Numbered from the stretch's first letter, positions 27,177-35,353 are shown. The stretch: 64,000 nucleotides of DNA from Defluviitaleaceae bacterium (GCA_009777845.1 WRLD01000009.1:1-64000), one strand, 5' to 3'. The notes: generated by a model not told the origin, from the sequence alone. Numbers and translations: made by a program.

Positions 27177-27548
27177 ATGGAAATTTCTGGTATATTTTCG
27201 GTTGATTCCCACGCCGCGATTATGCAGACACAAAATAAGGAAAACGAATACAGCCAATTTCAAGCAATTCTCGACAAAACCATGGGTGAAGCCGCCGAGG
27301 CACTTAACGACAGCGAGCTGGCACAAATCAGAAAAGCCGCGGAAATGTTTGAGTCGTATTTCCTTAATCAGATGTTCCGCCAAATGCGTACAGTAAACTT
27401 TGACGAGGACGGATTTATTCCGCGCGGCAACGCCGAACGCATTTTTACAGAAATGCTTGACGAGGTGATTTCCGACCAAGCCGCAAAGCAAGGCGGTGTC
27501 GGGCTTGCGGATATGCTTTATGCGCAGATGACTAAGAGCTTTGGCTGA
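27177..27548 (+). CDS. flgJ: FlgJ-like rod-binding protein
   Basis: The 123-residue protein matches the N-terminal rod-binding domain of FlgJ: KAAEMFESYFLNQMFRQMR, GNAERIFTEMLDE and GGVGLADMLYAQM. It lacks the peptidoglycan hydrolase half found in proteobacterial FlgJ, as is usual for short Bacillota versions, so it would cap or chaperone rod assembly only. ATG 27177 is preceded by AAAGGAGG. It follows flgG after the hairpin at 27083-27128 and ends at a terminator. Confidence 0.88.
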   Translation: MEISGIFSVDSHAAIMQTQNKENEYSQFQAILDKTMGEAAEALNDSELAQIRKAAEMFESYFLNQMFRQMRTVNFDEDGFIPRGNAERIFTEMLDEVISDQAAKQGGVGLADMLYAQMTKSFG

Positions 27549-27551
27549 TAT

Positions 27552-27574
27552 AAAAAAGGGCTATGCCCTTTTTT
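27552..27574. terminator. Bidirectional intrinsic terminator
   Basis: A GGGC/GCCC stem flanked by six A and six T lies between the convergent flgJ-like and AraC-type genes. It can stop transcription from both sides. Confidence 0.9.
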
Positions 27575-28505
27575 ATATGTTTTTCACTGGCAACCATATT
27601 TCGCTGATATAGTCTGGTGAGCCTTTATCACCGTCCGTATAAAGTTCAAAGTCATATGACGGTAAAATTTCATATTTTGCCTGTGGTAGCCATTCGCTGT
27701 AAATCCGCTTCCACATTTCTTGAATGGCGAGAGGCATTGCGCCGACACATTTGAAAACTGCCCATGTGCATTTAGGGACTTGCCAGATTTCAAAGCCGTC
27801 TGGCACTTCTTGACGTTCCCGCATAAAATCGCCTATGCCGTAGCGAAAGTTCTTAGAATCCTCTGACATATCGCCGCAAACACCTAAAACAGGCACAACC
27901 GTTTTTGCAAGCCCTGTTGCAAAATATTCACACCAAAAAGCAGGTATTTGAGTGGAATTTCCCTCCTCTACCTCCACGTTTTTTGCTTTTACAACAACCT
28001 CGAACGCTTGCTTTTCTTCAATTCTGTAATCCATAATTGAACCACCCTCCATAATAATTTTAATAGTAAGACGGCTATATAATTTTAGGTCTGGGCTATA
28101 TTGTTTTGCCGCACTAGGCGCAATTCCATGGAAACGCTTGAACGCTTTGGAAAAACTTTCTGAAGTTTCGTAACCGTACTTTATGGCAACATCAATAACC
28201 CTAACATCTTTATGGGTAAGTTCAAGTCCCGCAAGGGATAAACGCCTGTTGCGAATGTATTCGCCTATAGTTAAACCTGCCAAAGCAGAAAATCCCCTTT
28301 GCAGATGTGCGGTTGACATATGCACTTGCATAGCGATTTGTGCGAGCGAAATTTCATCAAGCAAATGATTCTCAGTGTAATCAATCGCCCTGTTAAGCGT
28401 TTCGACCCAATTTATACCACCGCCCCCTTTCAATAATATTGTACAAGGCTTTGTAAATCGGTTCATGTCGTGTAGTGCTTTGTTTTGTCCACGTTTGTGT
28501 TTCAT
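27573..28505 (-). CDS. AraC-family regulator with GyrI-like ligand-binding domain
   Basis: The N-terminal half carries two helix-turn-helix motifs of the AraC type (ISLAQIAMQVHMSTAHLQRGF, shown here in part, and VIDVAIKYGYETSESFSKAFKRFHG). The C-terminal half (about residues 155-310) is a GyrI/SoxS-like effector-binding domain, ending DYISEIWLPVKNI. Such proteins sense small hydrophobic compounds. ATG 28505 overlaps the stop of the upstream permease, but conservation begins only at INWVETLNRAIDYTEN. A GGGGGCGG stretch lies just before that point, so the true start may be a nearby weak codon, or ATG 28466. It might control the adjacent transporter. Confidence 0.88.
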   Translation of the reverse strand: MKHKRGQNKALHDMNRFTKPCTILLKGGGGINWVETLNRAIDYTENHLLDEISLAQIAMQVHMSTAHLQRGFSALAGLTIGEYIRNRRLSLAGLELTHKDVRVIDVAIKYGYETSESFSKAFKRFHGIAPSAAKQYSPDLKLYSRLTIKIIMEGGSIMDYRIEEKQAFEVVVKAKNVEVEEGNSTQIPAFWCEYFATGLAKTVVPVLGVCGDMSEDSKNFRYGIGDFMRERQEVPDGFEIWQVPKCTWAVFKCVGAMPLAIQEMWKRIYSEWLPQAKYEILPSYDFELYTDGDKGSPDYISEIWLPVKNI

Positions 28506-29227
28506 CTAAAAACAAACCGAAAAACCCGTTCCGTCAAATAACTAAGCAAAATAATAGTAATCGTCCAAGCGAAAAGGTCGGCGGTGTTCAAGAAAATACG
28601 CGCCGTGTGCAAATTCGCGCCGATTGTGCCGCGTACTATGCCAATCAGCTCGGCGGCGACACCAGATTTCCACGCAAAGCCGATTGCGGAGCTTGCCGCG
28701 GAGGCTACATAGGGCCGCACGGTTTTGAAATAAATAAAATAGATTTTTTTGTGCAGGGGTACTTTAAACAGGGTGGCCATTTCCAATAATTTTGGCTCTG
28801 TGCTTTGTATGCCCTTTAGCGTGTTGTAAAAAATAATGGGCAAAACCGTGACAAATGCGATAAAAACCGACAAATTAGATGGGTGGAACGCCATCAACGC
28901 CAACAGCGTAAACGAAGCAATCGGCACGGCGTTTAGCACATTGATGGCAGGGCTTATTAGCGCGTGGAAAGCGCGGAGCTTCGCACAAAGCGCGGAAATA
29001 AGCACGCCAGCGCATAACGCAAGAACAAAGCCAAGCATAACGCGCCCTAGCGTTGTGCCTATGCTTTGCCAAAAATCAAGCCCTTTCGCCAACGCAAAAA
29101 GCCGCGCGAGTGTTGCACGCGGCGAAACAATTATTATGTCGCTCATAAAAGCCGCTAACGCTTCCCAGACTAAAAGCCAAAAAAGGATTGGCGGCAGCTT
29201 AATTGCTAAAGAAGAAATTTTGGTCAG
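28502..29227 (-). CDS. ABC transporter permease, nitrate/sulfonate/taurine (SsuC/ThiX) type
   Basis: The protein belongs to the BPD_transp_1 permeases, with the cytoplasmic coupling loop EMATLFKVPLHKKIYFIYFKT. The first ATG (29146) would remove the family's first membrane helix. In the same frame an upstream stretch AIKLPPILFWLLVWEALAAF supplies it. A CTG at 29227 sits eight bases after a GGAGG, so I extended the gene to that unusual start; this is inference. It overlaps the solute-binding protein gene by 29 bp and the AraC gene by 4 bp. No ATPase gene is adjacent, so the motor must come from elsewhere or be lost. Confidence 0.82.
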   Translation of the reverse strand: MTKISSLAIKLPPILFWLLVWEALAAFMSDIIIVSPRATLARLFALAKGLDFWQSIGTTLGRVMLGFVLALCAGVLISALCAKLRAFHALISPAINVLNAVPIASFTLLALMAFHPSNLSVFIAFVTVLPIIFYNTLKGIQSTEPKLLEMATLFKVPLHKKIYFIYFKTVRPYVASAASSAIGFAWKSGVAAELIGIVRGTIGANLHTARIFLNTADLFAWTITIILLSYLTERVFRFVFR

Positions 29228-30173
29228 GCATATCGCCTCCTACAAGCGCTGGTTCGCTATCGTATAAAACTTGGTAAAAGCCCAAAAGATTGCGGCGCAT
29301 TTCTTCGCCTGTGAAAAAAACTATATTGGAACGCGGAATCGATGCCTCGGCGACAGCCGCAGAGGGAATTAGCCCAAAATCCACAGCAAGCTCCGCGCCT
29401 GCGGACACGTCCGAATTAACGAAGCTAACGGAGCTTTGGTATTCTTCGAGCATAATTTCAACGAGCGCGGCGTTGTTTTCCAAAAACTCGCGCCTTGCTA
29501 TGACTACGCTCATAATCAAGTCATGCTCGGACACGCGCGCCCATTCCTCGCCTAGGTCAAGCACGGCGTTAAGCCCAAGTTCCCGCGCAAGCACTGTACT
29601 GGCGAAAGGCTCGGGCAACAACGCGACCTGCGCTTGTCCGCTTTCCAACAACGCGGCCACCTCCGTATGCTCCGCGCGAAATTCCAAGGTCACGTCCTCG
29701 CCGGGAACAAGCCCGTTCTGTGTCAGTACATAGTTTAACGCGATTTCGGGCGTTATGCCCTGTCCGTACAGGTAGACCGTCTTGCCAGCCAAGTCCGCGA
29801 CCGAGTTTATTTCGTCCGTAGCTAGTATATGCAAATTGCCGAGCGTTACTACAGCCAGCGCCTGCACGTCCATTCTGCTATACAAAACCGCCGCCAGATT
29901 GGCAGGAACGACCGCCACATCTGCGTTGCCCTGCAACAAAAGCGGCGCGACAAGGTCGGGCGAGCCAAGCAACTCAAATTCGTAATTGTTGCGCGCCGCG
30001 CCGTTGTTTTGCGCGTCCATAAGCTGTAACAAGCCCATGGCGGTAGGGCCGCGCATTGCTACTATGCGAATGGGCGGGGTGTCGGCGGAGGGGTCGTGAG
30101 GGGGTGGGGTGGGGGAGCAGGAGGTTAGGATTAGGGTGAGGAGTAGAAGTAATAGGTGGATAAATTTTTTCAT
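29199..30173 (-). CDS. ABC transporter solute-binding lipoprotein (NMT1/SsuA-like)
   Basis: The precursor has a lipoprotein signal with the lipobox LTSC and lipidated Cys19. The mature part has the two-lobed NMT1-type fold, with GNADVAVVPANLAAVLYSR and the hinge segment VADLAGKTVYLYGQG. Relatives bind nitrate, sulfonates, taurine or pyrimidine precursors of thiamine. The substrate cannot be named from sequence. It is the first gene of the pair with the permease. No riboswitch is visible upstream, which argues weakly against a thiamine precursor. Confidence 0.88.
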   Translation of the reverse strand: MKKFIHLLLLLLTLILTSCSPTPPPHDPSADTPPIRIVAMRGPTAMGLLQLMDAQNNGAARNNYEFELLGSPDLVAPLLLQGNADVAVVPANLAAVLYSRMDVQALAVVTLGNLHILATDEINSVADLAGKTVYLYGQGITPEIALNYVLTQNGLVPGEDVTLEFRAEHTEVAALLESGQAQVALLPEPFASTVLARELGLNAVLDLGEEWARVSEHDLIMSVVIARREFLENNAALVEIMLEEYQSSVSFVNSDVSAGAELAVDFGLIPSAAVAEASIPRSNIVFFTGEEMRRNLLGFYQVLYDSEPALVGGDMPDQNFFFSN

Positions 30174-30205
30174 GGGTAAGGCTCCTTTTTGATTTTTTAG
30201 AAAAT

Positions 30206-30242
30206 AAAAAAGCCCGAAACCAGTAGTGGTTTCGGGCTTTTT
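30206..30242. terminator. Strong bidirectional terminator after tRNA-Thr
   Basis: A 16-bp stem AAAAAGCCCGAAACCA/TGGTTTCGGGCTTTTT closes on GTAG. It ends the tRNA transcript (minus strand) and separates it from the ABC transporter genes. Confidence 0.92.
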
Positions 30243-30248
30243 AAGTTA

Positions 30249-30321
30249 AGCCGACAAACGGACTCGAACCGTTGACCTGCTGATTACAAATCAGCTGCTC
30301 TACCAACTGAGCTATGTCGGC
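30249..30321 (-). tRNA. tRNA-Thr (anticodon TGT)
   Basis: The 73-nt cloverleaf has the acceptor stem GCCGACA/TGTCGGC with discriminator T, the D loop AGCTCAGTTGGTAGAG and the anticodon stem CTGAT/ATCAG around TTTGTAA, which gives anticodon TGT reading ACA (and ACG). The T loop GGTTCGAGTCC is normal. CCA is not encoded. It lies 26 bp downstream of a small zinc-ribbon gene and shares its transcript direction. Confidence 0.96.
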
Positions 30322-30347
30322 AAAAAGCGGGTGACAATTAAAGCTAA

Positions 30348-30500
30348 TTAAACGTCACCACATTGTTTGCATACTTTTAATGTTTTTTCGCCCTCGCTTT
30401 TTTCCCAAAGGAGCTTGACACCAGTGCGAGAACAGGCGGGACAATTTCCGCGCCAATCTTTAACCGTGCGGGCGAGCTTGCCGCGTTTTGGTTTAGGCAT
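30348..30500 (-). CDS. Small basic zinc-ribbon protein
   Basis: This 50-residue protein is basic at its start (MPKPKRGKLARTVKDWRG) and has four cysteines in two pairs, CPAC and CKQC, spaced as in a zinc ribbon. The ATG at 30500 follows an AAAGGAAG site eight bases away. The size, basic charge and zinc knuckle resemble small ribosome-associated or RNA-binding proteins, but I do not recognise a named family. The gene is directly upstream of tRNA-Thr on the same strand, with no terminator between them, so the two are probably cotranscribed. Confidence 0.7.
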   Translation of the reverse strand: MPKPKRGKLARTVKDWRGNCPACSRTGVKLLWEKSEGEKTLKVCKQCGDV

Positions 30501-30642
30501 AATACAACTTCCTTTCCCCGAAGCGTTAAATACGTTTCAAACAGAGTACATTATAAGATTTAAACATATCACTTGTCAAATGTTTTTTTTGAGAATATAA
30601 TTTTTGTAAATCTCTACAAATCTACTTAAAGGAATGATTCAT

Positions 30643-31659
30643 ATGGCAAAAATAATCAACGAGCAAGCAATACCATCTATGCCGTGGGAAAATAAACCAG
30701 AAAACCACAAGGAAGTCCTATGGCGTTATAGCAAAAACCCTATTTTTGACTGGAATCCCGGCCCGAAAGCGGCGCGGATTTTTAACAGCGCGGTTGTGCC
30801 GTACGGCGACGGCTTCGTGGGCGTTTTTCGCGCCGACCACAAGGACATAACAATGCACCTGCATTTTGGAAAAAGCAAGGACGGCATAAGCTGGGACATA
30901 GAGGACGAGGATATAAAATGGGTGGACGAAAGCGGCAAGCCCTTTCAGCCTGCATACTGCTATGACCCTCGCGTAACAAAAATCGGCGACTACTATTTCA
31001 TTATGTGGTGTACATCGTTTGCCGGCTCGCCCACAATCGGCTTGGGAAAAACGCGCGACTTCAAGACATTTACACGCCTAGAAAACGCATTTCTTCCGCA
31101 TAACCGCAACGGCGTACTTTTCCCACGCAAAATAAACGGAAATTACGTGCTTCTTTCCCGTCCAAGCGATAACGGACATACGCCATTCGGCGACATATAC
31201 ATCTCCGAAAGCCCCGACATGACCTATTGGGGAAAGCACCGCTCCGTAATGAAAGCGGGCGGCTCGTGGCAAGCCCTAAAAATAGGCGCAGGCCCCATTC
31301 CCATAGAAACAGACGAGGGCTGGCTTATGATTTATCACGGCGTTGTGCTTACCTGCAACGGCTATGTCTACAGCTTCGGCTCTGCCCTGCTAGACTTGGA
31401 AAATCCGTCAAAGGTACTTTACCGAAGCGGCCAGTATCTTCTCACCCCCGAAGCCCCTTACGAAACAGTCGGCTTTGTGCCTAACGTCTGCTTCCCCTGC
31501 GCCGCCCTATGTGACGCGCCTACAGGCAGACTGGCGATTTATTACGGCGCGGCGGACACGTACACTGGCATTTGCTTTGGAATGGTTGACGATATTGTTA
31601 AATTTACCAAGGATACCAATAATTTGCTTTATGGTGATGCGGAATTAGGGCGAGATTAA
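30643..31659 (+). CDS. Glycoside hydrolase family 130 mannoside phosphorylase
   Basis: GH130 enzymes split beta-mannosides with phosphate to give mannose 1-phosphate, in mannan or N-glycan use. The five-bladed propeller is evident: ARIFNSAVVPYGDGFVGVFRAD, CYDPRVTKIGDYYFIMWC, PRKINGNYVLLSRPSD and a late YYGAADTYTGICFG. The Asp in the CYDPRVT segment is the likely proton donor region. ATG 30643 is chosen because AAAGGA sits too close to ATG 30634. No transporter or other mannan gene is adjacent. RhuM follows after one base, an odd partner, so the two may simply share a transcript. Confidence 0.9.
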   Translation: MAKIINEQAIPSMPWENKPENHKEVLWRYSKNPIFDWNPGPKAARIFNSAVVPYGDGFVGVFRADHKDITMHLHFGKSKDGISWDIEDEDIKWVDESGKPFQPAYCYDPRVTKIGDYYFIMWCTSFAGSPTIGLGKTRDFKTFTRLENAFLPHNRNGVLFPRKINGNYVLLSRPSDNGHTPFGDIYISESPDMTYWGKHRSVMKAGGSWQALKIGAGPIPIETDEGWLMIYHGVVLTCNGYVYSFGSALLDLENPSKVLYRSGQYLLTPEAPYETVGFVPNVCFPCAALCDAPTGRLAIYYGAADTYTGICFGMVDDIVKFTKDTNNLLYGDAELGRD

Positions 31660-31660
31660 A

Positions 31661-32668
31661 ATGGCGGAGAATGTGAATCAGATAATACTTTTTAAAACAG
31701 AGGACGAAAAAATCTCTGTTAATGTACGGTTTGATGAGGAAACGGTGTGGCTGTCACAACAACAAATTGCGGAATTGTTCGGCACATCGAGGACAAGCAT
31801 TGTTGAACACATTAAGCATATTTACGCGGAGGGCGAGCTTGTTGCAGAATCAACCTGTCGGAATTTCCGACAGGTTCGATTTGAGGGCGAACGCCAAGTA
31901 ACAAGAACAATCCCTCACTATGATTTGGACATGATTATTTCAATCGGGTACCGCGTTAATTCCCTCCGCGCCACCCAATTCCGCCAATGGGCGACCAAAC
32001 GCCTTAACGAATATATCCGCAAGGGCTTTGCTCTCGACGACGAAAGATTAAAAAACGGCGGCGGGCGTTATTTTCGCGAGCTTTTGCAACGCATACGCGA
32101 TATTCGCAGCAGCGAACGCAACCTTTATCAGCAAGTCACCGACATATACGCCACGGCTACCGACTACGACTCAAAAGCCCCGATAACGCGCGAGTTTTTC
32201 GCAACCGTGCAAAACAAAATGCACTACGCCGCCCACAAGCACACCGCTGCGGAGGTAATTTTCGAGCGGGTAGACAGCGAAAAGCCACATGTCGGCATGA
32301 CAAATTTTAAGGGCGATTATGTAACCAAAAGCGATGTGAGCGTTGCCAAAAATTACTTAACCGAGCGAGAAATCACAATTTTAAATCTGCTAGTTTCGCA
32401 GTTTTTGGACTTTGCCGAGCTACAGGCATTAGAGGAACGCCCTATGAAAATGGCAGACTGGATTGGCGAGTTGGATAACCAGCTTTCCGCCAACAGGCGA
32501 GAATTGCTAAAAGACAAGGGCAAAATCTCACGCAAGCAAGCCATAGAAAAAGCGGAGGGCGAGTTTGAAATCTACCGCGCAAGGGAAATGCGGCAGTTGG
32601 TTAGTGATTTTGACCGCACGGTTAAGGGGATTTTTAAAGATGAGGCTGTGGGCAATTCTCAATTTTAA
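31661..32668 (+). CDS. rhuM: RhuM family protein
   Basis: The 335-residue protein has the RhuM hallmark VWLSQQQIAELFGTSRTSIVEHI (shown in part), a winged-helix-like N-terminal DNA-binding region. The conserved centre includes HYDLDMIISIGYRVNS and ATQFRQWATKRLNEYI. The C-terminus is helical. RhuM was named in Salmonella pathogenicity island 3; related proteins are common in accessory and defence regions, but no biochemical role is established. It starts one base after the GH130 stop. Transcription probably ends near 32757. Confidence 0.88.
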   Translation: MAENVNQIILFKTEDEKISVNVRFDEETVWLSQQQIAELFGTSRTSIVEHIKHIYAEGELVAESTCRNFRQVRFEGERQVTRTIPHYDLDMIISIGYRVNSLRATQFRQWATKRLNEYIRKGFALDDERLKNGGGRYFRELLQRIRDIRSSERNLYQQVTDIYATATDYDSKAPITREFFATVQNKMHYAAHKHTAAEVIFERVDSEKPHVGMTNFKGDYVTKSDVSVAKNYLTEREITILNLLVSQFLDFAELQALEERPMKMADWIGELDNQLSANRRELLKDKGKISRKQAIEKAEGEFEIYRAREMRQLVSDFDRTVKGIFKDEAVGNSQF

Positions 32669-32671
32669 CCA

Positions 32672-32700
32672 TTGACAAACAAACCCCCCTATGCTAAAAT
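32672..32700 (+). promoter_or_regulatory. Strong sigma-A-type promoter of the amt leader
   Basis: TTGACA (32672-32677) and TAAAAT (32695-32700) are separated by exactly 17 bases. Transcription would start near 32707, only about 10 bases before a terminator-like hairpin. Confidence 0.8.
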
Positions 32701-32717
32701 CCCCTCACTAGTAGCAA

Positions 32718-32757
32718 AGGGGCTGCGGAAGTGAAAACTTCGCAGCCCCTTTTTTTA
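32718..32757 (+). terminator. Leader terminator 1 upstream of amt
   Basis: The stem AGGGGCTGCG/CGCAGCCCCT is extended by AAGT/ACTT around a GAAA loop and followed by seven T. It would end rhuM transcripts and also give a roughly 50-nt RNA from the promoter just upstream. Confidence 0.88.
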
Positions 32758-32766
32758 CTAGATTAC

Positions 32767-32881
32767 GGAACGATTAGGCTATAGCCTAACCGTTCCCAAA
32801 AAATATATATGCTGATGTACAAAGGCGTACACTTTTCTTACCCCCTGCAAAAATCGGGGAAAAGAAAAATGTACGTTTTTT
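32767..32881 (+). promoter_or_regulatory. amt leader hairpins, the second terminator-like
   Basis: Hairpin 1 (32767-32796) pairs GGAACG with CGTTCC and TTAGGCT with AGCCTAA. Hairpin 2 (32827-32874) pairs GTAC, TTTTCTT and CCCC with GGGG, AAAGAAAA and GTAC, then six T follow. Together with terminator 1 they put at least two possible stop points between the promoter and the amt start codon, as expected for regulated read-through. Confidence 0.65.
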
Positions 32882-32905
32882 ACATTCAGCGAAAGGGAGA
32901 GCATT

Positions 32906-34627
32906 ATGAACTTTGGTATCTGGTTTTTACTCGCGGCGGGCATGGTATTTTTTATGCAGTCGGGGTTCGCAATGGTAGAATCGGGCTTCACTCGTTCCAA
33001 AAATGCGGCGAACATCATAATGAAAAACCTGATGGACTTCGCGTTTGGTGCAGTAGTTTTTGTACTGCTTGGCTACCAAATTCTTACATCAAGCAACTAT
33101 GTCGGCGGCGTTTTCGGCATACCTAGCTTTGAAATCTTTACGGCGTTTGCAGAGTTTGATTTTGCGGACTTTGTGTTCAACCTTGTATTCTGCGCTACTG
33201 CGGCTACCATTATTTCAGGTGCGGTGGCGGAGCGTACGAAGTTTAGCTCGTACATGGTTTACAGCGTAGTCATAAGCGCGGTTATCTACCCCGTTTCTGC
33301 CGGCTGGCTATGGAACGAAGCAGGCTGGCTCGCGCAGCTAGGCTTCGTTGACTTCGCCGGTTCTTCCGCCATTCACATGCTAGGCGGCGTGGCGGCGTTT
33401 ATCGGCGCGTCGGTGCTTGGCCCGCGTATCGGCAAGTACCAAGTGGACAAAAAAACAGGCAAGAAAATTTCACGCGCCATACCAGGGCATAGTCTAGTAG
33501 TCGGTGCGCTGGGCTGTTTTATATTATGGTTCGGTTGGTACGGCTTCAATGGCGCGGCCGCCGAGAATCTGCCACAGCTAGGCTCTATTTTCCTTACGAC
33601 CACGCTCGCGCCCGCCGCCGCCGCCATTTCCGCCATGACGCTTACATGGCTAAAAAACGGCCACCCCGATGTGTCCATGACGCTAAACGGCGCGCTGGGC
33701 GGCTTGGTGGGAATAACGGCAGGCACGTCCAATGTTGATGCTTTGGGCGCGTTAATTATAGGCTTCGTGGCAGGTATTTTGATTGTCGTGGCGGTCGAAT
33801 TGATTGACCAAGTGCTTCACGTAGACGACCCTGTGGGCGCGGTTGCGGTGCATGGCGTTTGCGGAATTTGGGGTACCTTGGCGGTAGGCTTGTTCGCCCG
33901 AGAAATTCCTGCGCTTGTAGACGGAGTGCAAATGGTCGAAAACGGCGAATTAGTCTGGATTTCCGATGTAAGCGGCTTATTTTACGGCGGCGGAACAGAG
34001 CTTTTGGGGGTTCAAATAATCGGCGTGCTGTCAATTCTTGCTTGGACGGTAATCACGACCACGATTTTGTTCGTGGTAATCAAAAAAACAATCGGCTTAC
34101 GCGCTTCCGCCGAGGACGAAATACGCGGCCTTGATGCAACCGAACACGGCATGGAATCGGGCAGCTATGCGGATTTCTTGACCGTATTCGATGCACCAAA
34201 AACAACGCCGTCTGTACCTATGAACAAGGCGGTAACAGTTTCCAACACGTCCACGGGAACAAAGCTGACAAAGGTTACCATTTTGGCGAAGCGCGAAAAA
34301 TTCCTCCTGCTGAAAGAAGCCTTCGACCAAATCGGCATTACGGGCATAACCGTCACAAATGTGCTTGGCTACGGCGTGCAACGCGGTCATACGCACACCT
34401 ACCGCGGCGTACCGCTGGAAAATCCGTTGTTGCCAAAGGTTCAAGTAGACGTAGTCGTTAGCCGCGTGCCTGTAGACACGCTCGTAAACGCCGTCAAAAA
34501 CGTGCTGTACACTGGCAATATCGGCGACGGCAAAATATTTGTGTATGATGTGGAAAATGTGGTAAAAGTACGCACAGGGGAGGAGGGTACTGCGGCGTTG
34601 CAGGATTCTGAGAAGGGGGATAGCTAG
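32906..34627 (+). CDS. amt: Ammonium transporter fused to a PII signalling domain
   Basis: Residues 1 to about 400 form an Amt channel, starting MNFGIWFLLAAGMVFFMQSG and with FAGSSAIHMLGG, the pore His regions and GYGFNGAA-like FGWYGFNGAA. Residues about 455-560 are a PII domain with TKVTILAKREKFLLLKEAF, the T loop after GYGVQRGHTHTYRG, and TGNIGDGKIFVYDVENVVKVRTGE. PII normally plugs Amt from the cytoplasm when nitrogen is plentiful; here plug and channel are one chain. The T loop reads YRGVPLEN where uridylylated PII has YRGAEY, so the modifiable Tyr51 is missing. No separate glnK lies beside it. Confidence 0.95.
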   Translation: MNFGIWFLLAAGMVFFMQSGFAMVESGFTRSKNAANIIMKNLMDFAFGAVVFVLLGYQILTSSNYVGGVFGIPSFEIFTAFAEFDFADFVFNLVFCATAATIISGAVAERTKFSSYMVYSVVISAVIYPVSAGWLWNEAGWLAQLGFVDFAGSSAIHMLGGVAAFIGASVLGPRIGKYQVDKKTGKKISRAIPGHSLVVGALGCFILWFGWYGFNGAAAENLPQLGSIFLTTTLAPAAAAISAMTLTWLKNGHPDVSMTLNGALGGLVGITAGTSNVDALGALIIGFVAGILIVVAVELIDQVLHVDDPVGAVAVHGVCGIWGTLAVGLFAREIPALVDGVQMVENGELVWISDVSGLFYGGGTELLGVQIIGVLSILAWTVITTTILFVVIKKTIGLRASAEDEIRGLDATEHGMESGSYADFLTVFDAPKTTPSVPMNKAVTVSNTSTGTKLTKVTILAKREKFLLLKEAFDQIGITGITVTNVLGYGVQRGHTHTYRGVPLENPLLPKVQVDVVVSRVPVDTLVNAVKNVLYTGNIGDGKIFVYDVENVVKVRTGEEGTAALQDSEKGDS

Positions 34628-34641
34628 GCGGGAGGATTATA

Positions 34642-34675
34642 CTAAATCCGCGATAATCCTTAAATCCGTGTTTAA
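34642..34675. repeat. Family B repeat, partial copy
   Basis: TAAATCCGCGATAATCC and TTAAATCCGTGTTTAATGG follow the amt stop closely. This is half of a family B hairpin. Confidence 0.7.
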
Positions 34676-34684
34676 TGGTTTTAT

Positions 34685-34796
34685 GTAGGGGGCGGACTTG
34701 TCCGCCCCCGAGGTATGTACGTTCTGCAATTCGGGACGGATAACGTCCAGTAACGCAGGGCGAGGCAACCTCGGGACGGATAAATCCGTCCCCTAC
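34685..34796 (-). repeat. Family A inverted-repeat element, copy 2 (reverse orientation)
   Basis: A 112-bp unit ends in GACGGATAAATCCGTCCCCTAC and begins with a GC-shifted mirror, GTAGGGGGCGGACTTGTCCG. The interior is the reverse complement of copy 1 (GAATTGC...; TTACTGGACG). No gene lies within. Confidence 0.88.
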
Positions 34797-34900
34797 GAAA
34801 CCCCAAGGGTGATTTTCATTGTCTGCTATGCCGCGTTCCCACACAGAGGCACAGAGGGAGCGTGGCACAGCAGGAGTACGAACGTAAAAAAGTGTGTTAT

Positions 34901-35118
34901 AACACGGATTTAACGGATTTACGCAGATTTACGCGGATTTTGTCCACGTAAATTACTAAACGGCGATATATTTTCCCACGAACGAATCCGCAAAATCTGC
35001 GTAAATCCGTTAAATCCGCGTTCCATACACATTAAATCCGTGTTCTGTAAATTTTTCGCAGATTTCCCACGAGCCAATCCGCCAAATCCGCGATAATCCG
35101 TTGAATCCGTGTTTAATG
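34901..35118. repeat. Family B elements, full copy plus partial copy
   Basis: The copy at 34901-35055 has the same left arm (AACACGGATTTAACGGATTT) and the same core (ACTAAACGGCGATATATTTT) as the copy at 14143-14283. A second, right-half copy at 35062-35118 starts inside the shared TTCCCACGAGCCAATCCGCC stretch. The 726-bp gap 34628-35353 holds only repeats and the terminator. Confidence 0.85.
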
Positions 35119-35125
35119 GTTTTAT

Positions 35126-35236
35126 GTAGGGGGCGGACTTGTCCGCCCCGAGGTATGCACGCTCGTCAATTCGGGTCGGATAACGTCCATTAACGCAATA
35201 CGAGGCAACCTCGGGACGGATAAATCCGTCCCCTAC
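35126..35236 (-). repeat. Family A inverted-repeat element, copy 3 (reverse orientation)
   Basis: The 111-bp unit closely resembles copy 2, with interior words ATGCACGCTCGTCAATTCGG and ATAACGTCCATTAACGCA. A module C word (CACGACAAACGCATGAAGCC) follows at about 35247. Confidence 0.9.
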
Positions 35237-35307
35237 AAGTACCCCACGACAAACGCATGAAGCCGAAATGTGTAAATGCCGTTGGTATTGGCGTGTTCGC
35301 ATATTTA

Positions 35308-35346
35308 AAAAGCCCATGGGCTGATATTTCAGCACCATGGGCTTTT
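35308..35346 (-). terminator. Terminator of the SLH protein gene
   Basis: The stem AAAAGCCCATGG/CCATGGGCTTTT (35308-35319 and 35335-35346) ends in four T on the minus strand. It lies 8 bases after the gene's stop. Confidence 0.85.
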
Positions 35347-35353
35347 AAATTCC

